From NCBI GenBank assembly GCA_963768415.1, contig CAVYHX010000049.1:1-58879 (forward strand): DNA of 58,879 bases, written 5' to 3'. Positions 47,655 through 56,411 of this stretch are shown in pieces; within the stretch, counting starts at the first letter, position 1; every line of letters begins with the position of its first letter. This stretch comes from CAVYHX01 sp963768415 (GTDB lineage Bacteria > Pseudomonadota > Gammaproteobacteria > UBA9214). Made by a program: the position numbers and the translations under genes. The notes under the pieces were generated by a model, which was not told the origin of the DNA, did not search any database, and was given only the letters and a program-made list of their open reading frames with translations.

Positions 47655-47844
47655 ATGCCGGAACGACGTTACAAAGGTAAGCGACGCTGGGGGATGGAAT
47701 CCGAATACCCCCTGATCGACAGCAGCGGTCTGACGGTGATTATCGAATCGCCGCAATATGCCGGACCGCCGTCTCGATCATATCACGCTGGAACAGCGGC
47801 TGACCCTGTTTTCGGAGATGCCACTGCTTGATCCCGACCGCTAG
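47655..47844 (+). CDS. Small hypothetical protein (one frameshift)
   Basis: Strong ribosome binding site GGGAGGTGG six bases before ATG 47655. Reads MPERRYKGKRRWGMESEYPL then IDSSGLTVIIES; with one C removed near 47751 (TCGCCGCAA to TCGCGCAA) it continues RNMPDRRLDHITLEQRLTLF and ends LLDPDR at 47842-47844. About 62 residues, basic N-terminus. Family not recognised; the clean Shine-Dalgarno sequence is the main support. Confidence 0.5.
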
Positions 47845-47939
47845 TCTACCGATAAACAGGACCAGCGGCATCGGCTGCCGGATGCAGGCTGAATCGGCTA
47901 TCCGCGCCCATCGAAAGCTCTGATCAAGAGTTCCTGTCG

Positions 47940-48716
47940 TTATATCTCGTAGTCATAATCCATAATCAGCGGCGCATGGTCCGAAAAGCGTTTGGTCTTG
48001 TAGATACGCGCACCCGTGACAGCTTCCGCAATGCCCGGCGTGACAACCTGATAGTCGATCCGCCAACCCACATTATTGGCCCAGGCCTGGCCACGGTTTG
48101 ACCACCAGGTGTATTGATCGGGCTCCTGGTTCACCGCACGAAAGGCATCGACAAAACCGGCCGGGCCAAACAGCTCATCCATCCAGGTTCGCTCTGCGGG
48201 CAGAAATCCGGAATTATTCCGGTTACCGCGCCAGTTCTTCAGATCGATTTCCCGGTGCGCGATATTCCAGTCGCCACACAGAATATATTCGCGCCGTTTC
48301 GAAGCCGGAGCTTGCGCAACAACGGGCATGAAGCGCTCCAGAAAACCGAATTTGACGGCCTGGCGCTCATCGCTGGACGAGCCCGAGGGGAGATAGGCCG
48401 AAACGACACTCAGGGCCCCGTAGCGCGCCTCGATATAGCGGCCTTCGGCATCCATATCGGGCCAGCCCAGGCCGGTAATGACCTTGTCGGGTTTGTGCCT
48501 GCTGTAGATGGCAACACCGCTGTAGCCCTTCTTCTCGGCGTCATGGAAGTAGACATGCCAGCCGCGCGGCCAGAAGACCTTGTCATCGAGCTGCCCCACC
48601 TGCGCCTTGGTCTCCTGCAGGCACACTACATCGGCCTGCTGCCGCGTCATCCATTGAAAAAAGCCCTTGCGCGCTGCCGCACGAATACCGTTTACATTTA
48701 CCGTGATAATGCGCAT
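47940..48716 (-). CDS. xthA: Exodeoxyribonuclease III at the crc position
   Basis: 258 residues, endonuclease/exonuclease/phosphatase fold. Asn7, Glu35 (CLQETKAQ), Tyr108, Asp149 and Asn151 (GDWNIAH), Asp221 and the Asp246-His247 pair (SDHAPL) are all present, so an active AP endonuclease/3' exonuclease is expected. It is divergent from pyrE, the position of crc in Pseudomonas, and segments such as MRIITVNVNGIRAAARKGFF and FLPAERTWMDELFG resemble Crc. Crc itself has lost the catalytic residues. So this is best called an ExoIII enzyme, the likely ancestral form of Crc. Confidence 0.92.
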   Translation of the reverse strand: MRIITVNVNGIRAAARKGFFQWMTRQQADVVCLQETKAQVGQLDDKVFWPRGWHVYFHDAEKKGYSGVAIYSRHKPDKVITGLGWPDMDAEGRYIEARYGALSVVSAYLPSGSSSDERQAVKFGFLERFMPVVAQAPASKRREYILCGDWNIAHREIDLKNWRGNRNNSGFLPAERTWMDELFGPAGFVDAFRAVNQEPDQYTWWSNRGQAWANNVGWRIDYQVVTPGIAEAVTGARIYKTKRFSDHAPLIMDYDYEI

Positions 48717-48917
48717 GTTTTTCCATCAAACCGGAACCGCGTGTATGATACCAAGCCGGTGCAATGAATAAACTCGGAAACAGCAGCGCCTGCAGAGACA
48801 CGAGCATGCCCGGTGACCGGAAAAGACAATGGCCGCTGACCGCGCATCTCTAAAACAGCCACCATACACGTTCGCAAAACCACATCCCGCGCGATCGCAT
48901 TCGGGTCAGCCTGAACA

Positions 48918-49559
48918 ATGAAAGACTACCAGCATGAATTTATCGACTTCGCCATCGGCGCCGGGGTACTGCGCTTTGGTGATTTCACCCTGAAATCCGG
49001 CCGTGTCAGTCCGTACTTTTTCAATGCCGGCCTGTTCAATACCGGTGCGCAACTGGCATTGCTGGGGCGTTTTTACGCACAGGCAATCATGGACAGCGGC
49101 ATCGAATTCGATGTGCTGTTCGGACCTGCCTACAAGGGCATACCGCTGGCGGCCACGACGGCTATTGCACTGGCCGACCACCATCAGCGCGATGTGCCCT
49201 GGTGTTTCAACCGCAAGGAAACCAAGGCAGCATGGCGAAGGCGGCAACCTGGTCGGGGCGGACCTGGCCGGCAAGGTACTGATTATCGACGATGTGATTA
49301 CCGCAGGCACCGCGATCCGGGAGGCAGTCGAAATTATCCGGACTGCAGGCGCCACCCTCACAGGCGCGGTAATCGCACTGGACCGCCAGGAACGCGGCAA
49401 GGAACAACGTCTGCCATCCAGGAAGTCGAGGAAACCTTCGCCATGACAGTGACCAGCATTGTGACCCTGCAACAGTTGCTGGAATACCTGCGCGACATAC
49501 CGGAACAACGCGACAACGCGGAAAAGATCCAGGCCTATCGAGACCAATACGGCGTCTAG
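48918..49559 (+). CDS. pyrE: Orotate phosphoribosyltransferase (two compensating frameshifts)
   Basis: Starts MKDYQHEFIDFAIGAGVLRF; GDFTLKSGRVSPYFFNAGLF and FGPAYKGIPLAATTAIAL follow, then one extra G near 49230 shifts into the frame holding GEGGNLVGADLAGKVLIIDD and VITAGTAIREAVEIIRTAGA (the PRPP loop), and a loss near 49412 returns to the first frame (AIQEVEETFAMTVTSIVTLQ), ending YRDQYGV. Because shifts cancel, an uncorrected single frame is open throughout but would encode nonsense in the middle. About 213 residues. Adds PRPP to orotate in pyrimidine synthesis. Confidence 0.93.
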   Translation: MKDYQHEFIDFAIGAGVLRFGDFTLKSGRVSPYFFNAGLFNTGAQLALLGRFYAQAIMDSGIEFDVLFGPAYKGIPLAATTAIALADHHQRDVPWCFNRKETKAAWRRRQPGRGGPGRQGTDYRRCDYRRHRDPGGSRNYPDCRRHPHRRGNRTGPPGTRQGTTSAIQEVEETFAMTVTSIVTLQQLLEYLRDIPEQRDNAEKIQAYRDQYGV

Positions 49560-49869
49560 CAGATCCGCCGCGCATCAAGCCACCGGGGTATGCCTGCTGT
49601 CAGGTGACCTGTGTGCCACGCCGATACTGCATATTCTCCGCTTCATACCCCCACAACACCCTGCCGACAGGGCTTTCACGCTGCTTGTCACCGGAATTGC
49701 GAAAACGACGAATCCTGGCGTGGCACAACCCGATAAGTGCACAACGGCGCCGTTGTTTTGACATGTATCAAGGTTTAGTTCTCCGCACAGGCGCTAGAAT
49801 GTCCACTCGAATACCCGAGATCAGAAATAATTACACTTTAATTCAAAATGTTATAACCCGGAGGGGGAT
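49560..49869. other. Intergenic region upstream of the Ala-rich secreted protein
   Basis: 310 bases. The open frame inside (49604-49873) has no recognisable features and I do not accept it. The right end holds GGAGGGGG seven bases before ATG 49870 and an AT-rich region at 49828-49852 that may be the promoter. Confidence 0.4.
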
Positions 49870-50481
49870 ATGAATAAAACACAATACCCAGCACAACTGC
49901 GGTACGCCGTCCTGGTAATCGCGGCTCTGACAGTCACAGCTGCCAGCGTCAGCAGCGCTTTTGCGCAGAGCGCACCGCCCGCTGCCACAGCAGCGGAGGC
50001 AACAGCCGCAGCACCGGCCGCAGCTGCAGCACCGGCCGCAGCAGCGAAGGCCACAGCTGCAGCACCGGCCGCAGCAGCGAAGGCCACAGCTGCAGCACCG
50101 GCCACAGTAGCGGAGTCCACAGCTGCAGCACCGGCCGCAGCAGCGAAGACCCGGGAGGAGGACGAATCACCAGCGGATCAGGCTGCAGCGGAAACCCGTA
50201 CTGCCGACTCCGGTCGCGGGGCGTACCGGCGACCCGGTGATCGTTACCGCCAGCAGAGAAAAGCCCAGATGGATGCCCGGCGCAAAGCCATGGAACACCA
50301 CCGCAGTGCCCGGCGCTGGTGGCTCAATCCCCGTGCCGAAGCACGCCGGCAGTGGAACAAGGCACGCAGTGACTGGTATCAGGACATGGTCGAACAGCGC
50401 CAACAGCACCGGCCCGGCTATGGACATAGCTACGGTCGCGGCTATGGCCCCTACGGTGGCCGCGGACCGTGGTACTACTAG
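49870..50481 (+). CDS. Secreted Ala-rich repeat protein with Arg/Gly/Tyr C-terminus
   Basis: 203 residues. Signal peptide about 1-32 (cleavage after SSAFA). Residues 35-95 are almost only Ala, Pro, Lys, Thr and Glu, with an 11-residue unit (AAPAAAAKATA, 33 bp) repeated. Then an acidic patch, a basic helical region (RQQRKAQMDARRKAMEHHRS, RRWWLNPRAEARRQWNKARS) and a Gly/Tyr/Arg tail (GHSYGRGYGPYGGRGPWYY). Strong Shine-Dalgarno. No family recognised with certainty; the Gly/Tyr/Trp-rich tail is reminiscent of sulfur globule proteins, which is speculation. The repeat DNA is prone to copy-number change. Confidence 0.7.
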   Translation: MNKTQYPAQLRYAVLVIAALTVTAASVSSAFAQSAPPAATAAEATAAAPAAAAAPAAAAKATAAAPAAAAKATAAAPATVAESTAAAPAAAAKTREEDESPADQAAAETRTADSGRGAYRRPGDRYRQQRKAQMDARRKAMEHHRSARRWWLNPRAEARRQWNKARSDWYQDMVEQRQQHRPGYGHSYGRGYGPYGGRGPWYY

Positions 50482-50503
50482 CAACATACATATCCGGTTA
50501 TTG

Positions 50504-50533
50504 ACCCGCATGCCTCGAACCGGGGCTGCGGGT
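50504..50533 (+). terminator. Terminator-like hairpin after the Ala-rich protein gene
   Basis: ACCCGCA (50504-50510) and TGCGGGT (50527-50533) pair over a 16-nt loop, followed by TGTTCCGTTT. Moderate; the T content is scattered. Confidence 0.45.
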
Positions 50534-50653
50534 TGTTCCGTTTACCTGGCAGACCGGCACTGACCCGCTGACGGAATCCACCCAGTTACAGCTCAATCCG
50601 GACTGCGTTGCTGGTTGCGTGAATCTGACCGGGACGGGTTGCGTCCGCGGTTT

Positions 50654-51410
50654 TCACCCGGCAATGAGTTTCAGGCCCATCAGCAGCGTCACCACCTCGA
50701 ATGCCCGCTTGATCCAGCGATTGCCGGACTTGATCGCCAGGTGCGCGCCGAGGTATCCCCCCAGCAACGAGCCCAGCAGCAAGGCCGGCAGCCAGGACCA
50801 GCGAATTTCGCCCAGGATACCCAGGGTCAGTGCGCCGGCACCGTTCCAGAAGACCCCGACCAGCATCAGGGTGTAGGCGATCGCGCGCCGGTAATCCAGG
50901 CCAAACCAGCGCACCAGCCAGAGGGTGACGAACAAACCCGTCCCGGAGGTCAGCGAGCCGTTCAGCACCCCGATGGCAAACAGGACCAGCTCCGCCGACC
51001 AGCATGCCATAGCGGTCCCGGTGGGTTCGGGTTGCCGCCTGTCCCAAGCCCGGGATTCAGCCAGGAATACACACCCAGACCGGCTGTCAGCACCCCGAGG
51101 GCACCTCCGCGCCACGTTCCGGCACCGCCAGGATGATATTCGCGCCCAGCACCACCCCCGGCAGACCGGTCGCCAGAATGAGTCCTGTCAGCCAGGCTTC
51201 CAGCGGGTCTTCCCTCAAGTGCCGTACGGTTGCGCCGATACCCAGTGCAACACTGGCCACTTTATGCGTGGCCAGGGCGATGGCGAAGGGCAGGCCGAGG
51301 AAAATCAGCACCGGTAACTGTATCAGGCCCGCCCCACCACCGGAAAAGGCGGAGAACACGTTGGCCACCAGCGAGACCAGAAACAGGATTATGTGCTCCA
51401 GTCCGTTCAC
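50654..51410 (-). pseudogene. TauE/SafE family permease (about two frameshifts)
   Basis: ATG 51410 starts MNGLEHIILFLVSLVANVFS, AFSGGGAGLIQLPVLIFLGL and HKVASVALGIGATVRHLRED; the frame breaks near 51095, a short middle piece reads ALGVLTAGLGVYSWLNPGLG in another frame, and a third frame carries AELVLFAIGVLNGSLTSGTG, YRRAIAYTLMLVGVFWNGAG and LGGYLGAHLAIKSGNRWIKR to the stop at 50654. This is the TauE/SafE fold (about 8 helices, two halves with GxGGG/GTGT motifs), exporters of organosulfonates or sulfite or uptake of similar anions. Substrate not predictable. About 250 residues after correction. Confidence 0.75.
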
Positions 51411-51498
51411 ACTGACGTCTGGTCCACGCTAGAATACACGTTAAGACTCATTTTAATCAGGCGCAAGGACAGATCGCCCGGAAAAGGAACTAGATTCG

Positions 51499-52146
51499 AT
51501 GAATGCAGTATTGAGTAACATTTTAAGAGGCCTGACCCTGTTGTTGATTCTGAACAGCGCTGTCGTGCTGGCCGGGATGTACAAGTGGGTCGATGAGCAG
51601 GGCAAGACCCACTATGGTGACAGTGTCCCTCCCCAGTACTCCAAGCAGCAGCGCAAGTCTATCAATGACCAGGGCCGCACGGTCAAGGTCTACGAAGCCG
51701 CCAAGACACCGGAAGAACGCGCGGAATTCAGACGCCTGGAAGCGATTCGGCTGGCGGAGGAAACCAAGCGCAAGGAACAGGAGCATCAGGACCGCATATT
51801 GCTGGCAACCTATTCATCCGAGGATGACCTGCTGGCGGCACGTGATGGCAAGCTGTCCTCGCTCGACAGCCTGATGCAGCTGACTACCCGGCGCATCCAG
51901 TCCCTGCAAACACGGCTGGAACGACTGGCGGAAGATGCAGCCGAATACGAACGCAGCGGCAAGGCACTGCCGAGAACGCTGACCCACCAGATCGACACCG
52001 TACGGAACCAGATCCAGGATAACGAATCGTTCATGCTGGAAAAACAGCGTGAGTACGACGAGATCACACTGCGCTTCGAGATTGACCTGACGCGCTTGCG
52101 CGAACTCAAGCAAGCAGCGGAAGAATCAAAACAGGCGAAAAAATAG
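51499..52146 (+). CDS. Exported DUF4124 protein with long coiled coil
   Basis: 215 residues: signal peptide about 1-25 (LTLLLILNSAVVLA), DUF4124 motif GMYKWVDEQGKTHYGDSVPP, then a charged helical region (AEFRRLEAIRLAEETKRKEQ ... RIQSLQTRLERLAEDAAEYE ... TLRFEIDLTRLRELKQAAEE) likely to form coiled coils, ending in Lys-rich residues. Periplasmic, function unknown. Convergent with argB, 11 bases from its stop. Confidence 0.75.
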   Translation: MNAVLSNILRGLTLLLILNSAVVLAGMYKWVDEQGKTHYGDSVPPQYSKQQRKSINDQGRTVKVYEAAKTPEERAEFRRLEAIRLAEETKRKEQEHQDRILLATYSSEDDLLAARDGKLSSLDSLMQLTTRRIQSLQTRLERLAEDAAEYERSGKALPRTLTHQIDTVRNQIQDNESFMLEKQREYDEITLRFEIDLTRLRELKQAAEESKQAKK

Positions 52147-52157
52147 CCCGCGTGTAC

Positions 52158-53051
52158 TCAGGCACGGATCAGAGTGCCGACACCCTCATCGGTAAACAGC
52201 TCCACCAGCACGGCATGAGCAACCCGCCCGTCGATAATATGGGCGGCATGCACGCCACTGTGCACGGCCGACAGTGCACAGCGAATCTTGGGCAACATAC
52301 CGCCATGAATAGTGCCGTCCTTCACCAGCCTGTCGACATCCGTCGCATTCAGTCCAGTCAGCAGATTTCCGGCCTTGTCCAGCAGCCCCGGTGTATTGGT
52401 TAGCAGTAACAGCTTTTCTGCATCCAGCACCTCGGCCATACGGCCGGCAACCAGATCGGCGTTGATGTTGTAGGAGTGACCGTCCGCCCCCACGCCGATC
52501 GGCGCGATCACCGGAATGAAATCCCCGCCAACCAGCATATTCACTATGTCTGCATCGATACTTTCGACTTCCCCGACATGGCCGATATCGATGATTTCGG
52601 GCGCATTCAGCTCCGGAGAGTCGCGCGTGATGGTTAGCTTGCGCGCGCGAATCAGATCGCCGTCCTTGCCTGTCAGGCCGACCGCGCGGCCACCGTGATG
52701 AGTGATCAGGTTGACGATATCCTTGTTGACCAGGCCGCCCAGCACCATTTCCACGACGTCCATGGTCTCGCTGTCGGTGACCCGCATACCCTCGATGAAG
52801 CGGCTTTCCTTGCCGATCTTTTCCAGTAACCGGCCGATCTGCGGACCGCCGCCATGGACCACCACCGGGTTGATGCCGACCAGTTTCATCAGCACGATAT
52901 CGCGCGCGAAACCGCTCTTCAGGGTTTCATCCACCATGGCATTGCCACCGTATTTGATGACCATGGTTTTACCACTGAAACGCCGAATGTAGGGCAGCGC
53001 CTCGGTGAGGACGTGTGCCACGTTTCTTGCGGAATCACTGCTCAGGGACAT
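52158..53051 (-). CDS. argB: Acetylglutamate kinase
   Basis: 297 residues from ATG 53051 (MSLSSDSARNVAHVLTEALP); the frame is open to 53117 without features. KTMVIKYGGNAMVDETLKSG, VVVHGGGPQIGRLLEKIGKE, NLITHHGGRAVGLTGKDGDL and GVGADGHSYNINADLVAGRM are typical. Second step of arginine synthesis. The GVGTLIRA C-terminus is usual for Arg-sensitive enzymes. Distal gene of the coaBC-dut-algC-argB run. Confidence 0.95.
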   Translation of the reverse strand: MSLSSDSARNVAHVLTEALPYIRRFSGKTMVIKYGGNAMVDETLKSGFARDIVLMKLVGINPVVVHGGGPQIGRLLEKIGKESRFIEGMRVTDSETMDVVEMVLGGLVNKDIVNLITHHGGRAVGLTGKDGDLIRARKLTITRDSPELNAPEIIDIGHVGEVESIDADIVNMLVGGDFIPVIAPIGVGADGHSYNINADLVAGRMAEVLDAEKLLLLTNTPGLLDKAGNLLTGLNATDVDRLVKDGTIHGGMLPKIRCALSAVHSGVHAAHIIDGRVAHAVLVELFTDEGVGTLIRA

Positions 53052-53156
53052 TGCGCTCGCATCACTGTTTGACCGGAACGCAAATATTACGCGGTAATCA
53101 GTGAAAAAACACCTCACGGAACGGAATAGGCCACCGCTCCCGGCAAGTAATACGTG

Positions 53157-55868
53157 CTAGAAAGGCAGCACCAGATCTGCATCAACCTCATGCATGGCGC
53201 GCCGGAATTCTTCCTTGATGCGAGACAGGGCCGCATCGGTCTCGGCCTCGAAACGCAACACCAGCACCGGCGTGGTATTGGATGCGCGCACCAGGCCCCA
53301 GCCATCCTCGAAATCAACGCGCATGCCGTCAATATTGGAAATTTCGGCACCGTTGAAATCCGCGGATTCCCGCAGGCGCTCGATGAATACCGGCGGCTCA
53401 CCCTCCTGCATTGCGACATTCAGCTCCGGGGTGTTGATACTGTCGGGCAGTTCGGCAAATATCCCTGCAACCGGAGTCGCGACCTTGCCCAGGATCTCCA
53501 GCAGCCGGGCTGCAGCATACATCGCATCATCAAAACCGTACCAGCGTTCCTTGAAAAAGATGTGCCCGCTCATTTCCCCGGCGAGTAATGCACCGGTCTC
53601 CTTGATCTTGGCCTTGATGAACGAATGCCCCGTCTTCCACATCAGCGGTTCTCCGCCATGTTCCCTGATAATTGCGTCGAGATGACGTGTACATTTCACA
53701 TCGTAGATGATTTGCGCACCCGGGTTTCTCTTCAGGATGTCGATGGCATACAGCATCAGGATGCGATCCGGCCAGATCACCTTGCCGTCCTGTGTCACTA
53801 CACCGAGGCGGTCTCCGTCACCGTCGAAGGCAAGACCAATATCGGCCTGTTGCGATTTGACCGTATCAATCAGTTCCCTGAGATTTTCGGGCTTGCTCGG
53901 ATCCGGATGATGATTGGGGAAATTTCCGTCGACCTCGCAATAGAGTTCGGTGACCTTGCAGCCAAGCTCCTCGAGCAGTTGCGGTGCCACGCCCCCGGCA
54001 ACCCCGTTGCCGCAATCGACAACGACCTTGAGCGGCCGGTCGATCCTGATATCACCACGGATACGCTCGATGTAATCAGGCAACACATCCATGGTCTCTG
54101 CACTGCCTTCGCCGAAAATGAAATTTTCAGCTTCAATGCGCTGCCGCAGCATCTGTATGGACTCACCGGAGAGTGTTTCCCCGTCTATGACAATTTTCAG
54201 GCCATTGTAATCCGGTGGATTATGACTGCCGGTGACAATCACACCACTCTGGGTGTCCAGATAATGCGTCGCAAAATAAAGCACCGGTGTCGGCACGCAA
54301 CCAATATCCTTCACATCACAACCCGTTGATGTGATGCCCTTGATCAGCGCCTTGGAAAGCGCCGGTCCCGACAAGCGCCCGTCACGGCCTACCACCACCG
54401 CCTTGCGCCCGCGCTGGATTGCCTCGCTGCCGATAGCCCTGCCAATCTGTTCAACTGCAGCCGCTGTCAGGGTACGGTCTACAATGCCGCGAATATCATA
54501 GGCACGGAAGATGCTTGCATCGATACCTGCAGGAACCGGCGCGGGCGCGGCGGGCGCGGCAGTTGCGGCAGGCGCTGCCACAGTACCCGCGGCGGGCGGG
54601 AATTCAGCACCTGCATCCAGCACATCCTCCTCAACGATCAGGCCACCATCAGGCAAAATCATATTCAGATCCTTGCCATCGAACAGCGACTCCACCCGCT
54701 TTTTTCCGCCGGGCTTGACGGAGACACCGGGCTTGACGGAATCATCGCGCTCACGCGCTGCCCCGCCGGCCTTGGTGCGCTGTGTTTTTTCCCTTGCCAG
54801 CCGCTGGATAATATCGAGCGATTCATTCATTTCGGTAAGACCGGCCGGATAGTCCGGCTTGACATGACCACCGGTGAAATCCTTCATGAGGCGGACCATG
54901 CTGAGCTGCCCCTGATTCAATGCGCCCTGCAGCCGCTGGAACAGAAAAATAATGCAGGCCAGCAGGAAACCGGCCGCAATCAGTATGGCGACCAGCACCT
55001 GCGTACCGATGGTACTTATATAAACGGGGATGTTTATGGCCGGCCAGTAGGCTATCTGCCAGCGGCTACCCTTGATCGGAATGACTTGCGCCGCAGCGCC
55101 CTCCTGGTAAGCCACATCACCATAGCTTGCCACCTTGACCGGTTTGCCCTTGGTTCCTGACTGCTGCAATTCGAGGTACCCGCGTACCTGCTCCACGCCA
55201 CTGAAGACATCCTGCAGGGCCGCGTTCGAAATTGACAGCATGATGTGTCCCACCACACCGGTTCCTGCCGGGTCTCTTACCACACGTACAATATTGACAT
55301 GCTGCTGCGGCGAATTGAAAAGGTGTACCTCGGCCGGCGGCGCATCCCTGCTGGCTTCGGCTGCACGCATCTGGTCAAGCGCTGCATAGCTCAGGGGTGG
55401 TGATGCCTCCATGTCAACCCGCTCGAGCCCGGGCGGATACAGCCGCAGGTTGACCAGTCCCGGGAAAATATATTGCAGTGACTCTTCCTTCGCCCGCAGT
55501 GCGGATTCATCAATGGTAGTCAGCAGGTCGCCGATATCATCGCCCGTCATCAGCATTTTCGCGATGGCAGGGTCCTTGGCAAGCAGTGCAGCGCTGTCGC
55601 CATAGTAGGCAACCATGTCTGCCACCCTGGCAGCCGCCAGCTCTGTGGTAACGCTGGTCTCCTGCTCAAGCGCTTTTTTAACCTGCCCGGACATGAGCAG
55701 AAAGATCACACCGGCGAGCAACGTGCAGACCAGCGCACTCACCGTCATCAGCAATAACCGGACCTTTACCAGGCTGGCTGGCTTGACGATTCGGTCGGAC
55801 TCATGATTGGTGTCATTATTGCTCTTTTCGGTGCGCCTGGAAAAACCGGGTATGGACAACTTCATCAC
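53157..55868 (-). CDS. algC: Phosphomannomutase/phosphoglucomutase with membrane-bound N-terminal extension (AlgC type)
   Basis: 903 residues. The N-terminal 450 hold TM1 (about 34-57), a periplasmic sensor-like region (about 60-280), TM2 (about 285-311) and an Ala/Pro linker. The catalytic half (about 450-903) has the phosphoserine Ser548 in VTGSHNPPDYNG, metal site DGDGDR (682-687), sugar loop GEMSGHIFF and phosphate loop RASNTTPVLVLRFEAET. It interconverts mannose and glucose 6- and 1-phosphates for polysaccharide and LPS synthesis. The large membrane-anchored extension also occurs in some Pseudomonas and Xanthomonas-group AlgC proteins; its role is unknown. Confidence 0.93.
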   Translation of the reverse strand: MMKLSIPGFSRRTEKSNNDTNHESDRIVKPASLVKVRLLLMTVSALVCTLLAGVIFLLMSGQVKKALEQETSVTTELAAARVADMVAYYGDSAALLAKDPAIAKMLMTGDDIGDLLTTIDESALRAKEESLQYIFPGLVNLRLYPPGLERVDMEASPPLSYAALDQMRAAEASRDAPPAEVHLFNSPQQHVNIVRVVRDPAGTGVVGHIMLSISNAALQDVFSGVEQVRGYLELQQSGTKGKPVKVASYGDVAYQEGAAAQVIPIKGSRWQIAYWPAINIPVYISTIGTQVLVAILIAAGFLLACIIFLFQRLQGALNQGQLSMVRLMKDFTGGHVKPDYPAGLTEMNESLDIIQRLAREKTQRTKAGGAARERDDSVKPGVSVKPGGKKRVESLFDGKDLNMILPDGGLIVEEDVLDAGAEFPPAAGTVAAPAATAAPAAPAPVPAGIDASIFRAYDIRGIVDRTLTAAAVEQIGRAIGSEAIQRGRKAVVVGRDGRLSGPALSKALIKGITSTGCDVKDIGCVPTPVLYFATHYLDTQSGVIVTGSHNPPDYNGLKIVIDGETLSGESIQMLRQRIEAENFIFGEGSAETMDVLPDYIERIRGDIRIDRPLKVVVDCGNGVAGGVAPQLLEELGCKVTELYCEVDGNFPNHHPDPSKPENLRELIDTVKSQQADIGLAFDGDGDRLGVVTQDGKVIWPDRILMLYAIDILKRNPGAQIIYDVKCTRHLDAIIREHGGEPLMWKTGHSFIKAKIKETGALLAGEMSGHIFFKERWYGFDDAMYAAARLLEILGKVATPVAGIFAELPDSINTPELNVAMQEGEPPVFIERLRESADFNGAEISNIDGMRVDFEDGWGLVRASNTTPVLVLRFEAETDAALSRIKEEFRRAMHEVDADLVLPF

Positions 55869-55955
55869 GGCCCCTTGGTATGAATTGCTTGCTTGCTTGA
55901 TTAAGCGTCTGAATGCCTTGTGACTGTATCGGCATTTGGCCGACTTGGTTTAGCG

Positions 55956-56411
55956 TCACTGCCGCCCGGTGTGCCCGAATCCGCCGGCGCCACGATCGCT
56001 CGCGACAAAGTCTTCCACTACCTCGAAATCGGCATGCACAACGGGTACGATCACCATTTGCGCAATTCGCTCACCTGGCAGCACGGTGAAGGTCTCGTGG
56101 CCGCGGTTCCAGCAGGAGACGAACACCTGGCCCTGATAATCGGAATCGATCAATCCCACCAGATTACCCAGCACGATGCCATGCTTGTGGCCCAGGCCCG
56201 AACGCGGGAGCAGTATCGCCGCCAGGCCTGGCTCCTCGATATGCAGCGCCAGCCCGGTCGGAATCAGGTGGGTTTCCCCCGGCGCGATCTCCAGTGCCGC
56301 CTCCACGCAGGCACACATGTCCAGACCGGCGGCGCCATCGGTTGCGTAGTGCGGCAGCGGAAATTCGGTGCCGAGTCGCTTGTCGAGTATCTTAAGTTGA
56401 ATCTTTTGCAT
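55956..56411 (-). CDS. dut: dUTP diphosphatase
   Basis: 151 residues from ATG 56411 (MQKIQLKILDKRLGTEFPLP); the frame is open to 56462. Five dUTPase motifs seen: YATDGAAGLDMCACV, LLPRSGLGHKHGIVLGNLVG, LIDSDYQGQVFVSCWNRG, GERIAQMVIVPVV, and C-terminal DRGAGGFGHTGRQ. Hydrolyses dUTP to dUMP, keeping uracil out of DNA. Its start overlaps the end of coaBC by 20 bases. Confidence 0.95.
   Translation of the reverse strand: MQKIQLKILDKRLGTEFPLPHYATDGAAGLDMCACVEAALEIAPGETHLIPTGLALHIEEPGLAAILLPRSGLGHKHGIVLGNLVGLIDSDYQGQVFVSCWNRGHETFTVLPGERIAQMVIVPVVHADFEVVEDFVASDRGAGGFGHTGRQ

Noticed and set aside
48918..49559. pyrE as a simple uninterrupted gene
   Set aside because: The frame is open throughout, but the middle third translates to Arg-rich nonsense; two opposite shifts place the PRPP loop in another frame.
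49604..49873. 89-codon frame before the Ala-rich protein
   Set aside because: No ribosome binding site, no conserved features, overlaps the start of the better supported gene.
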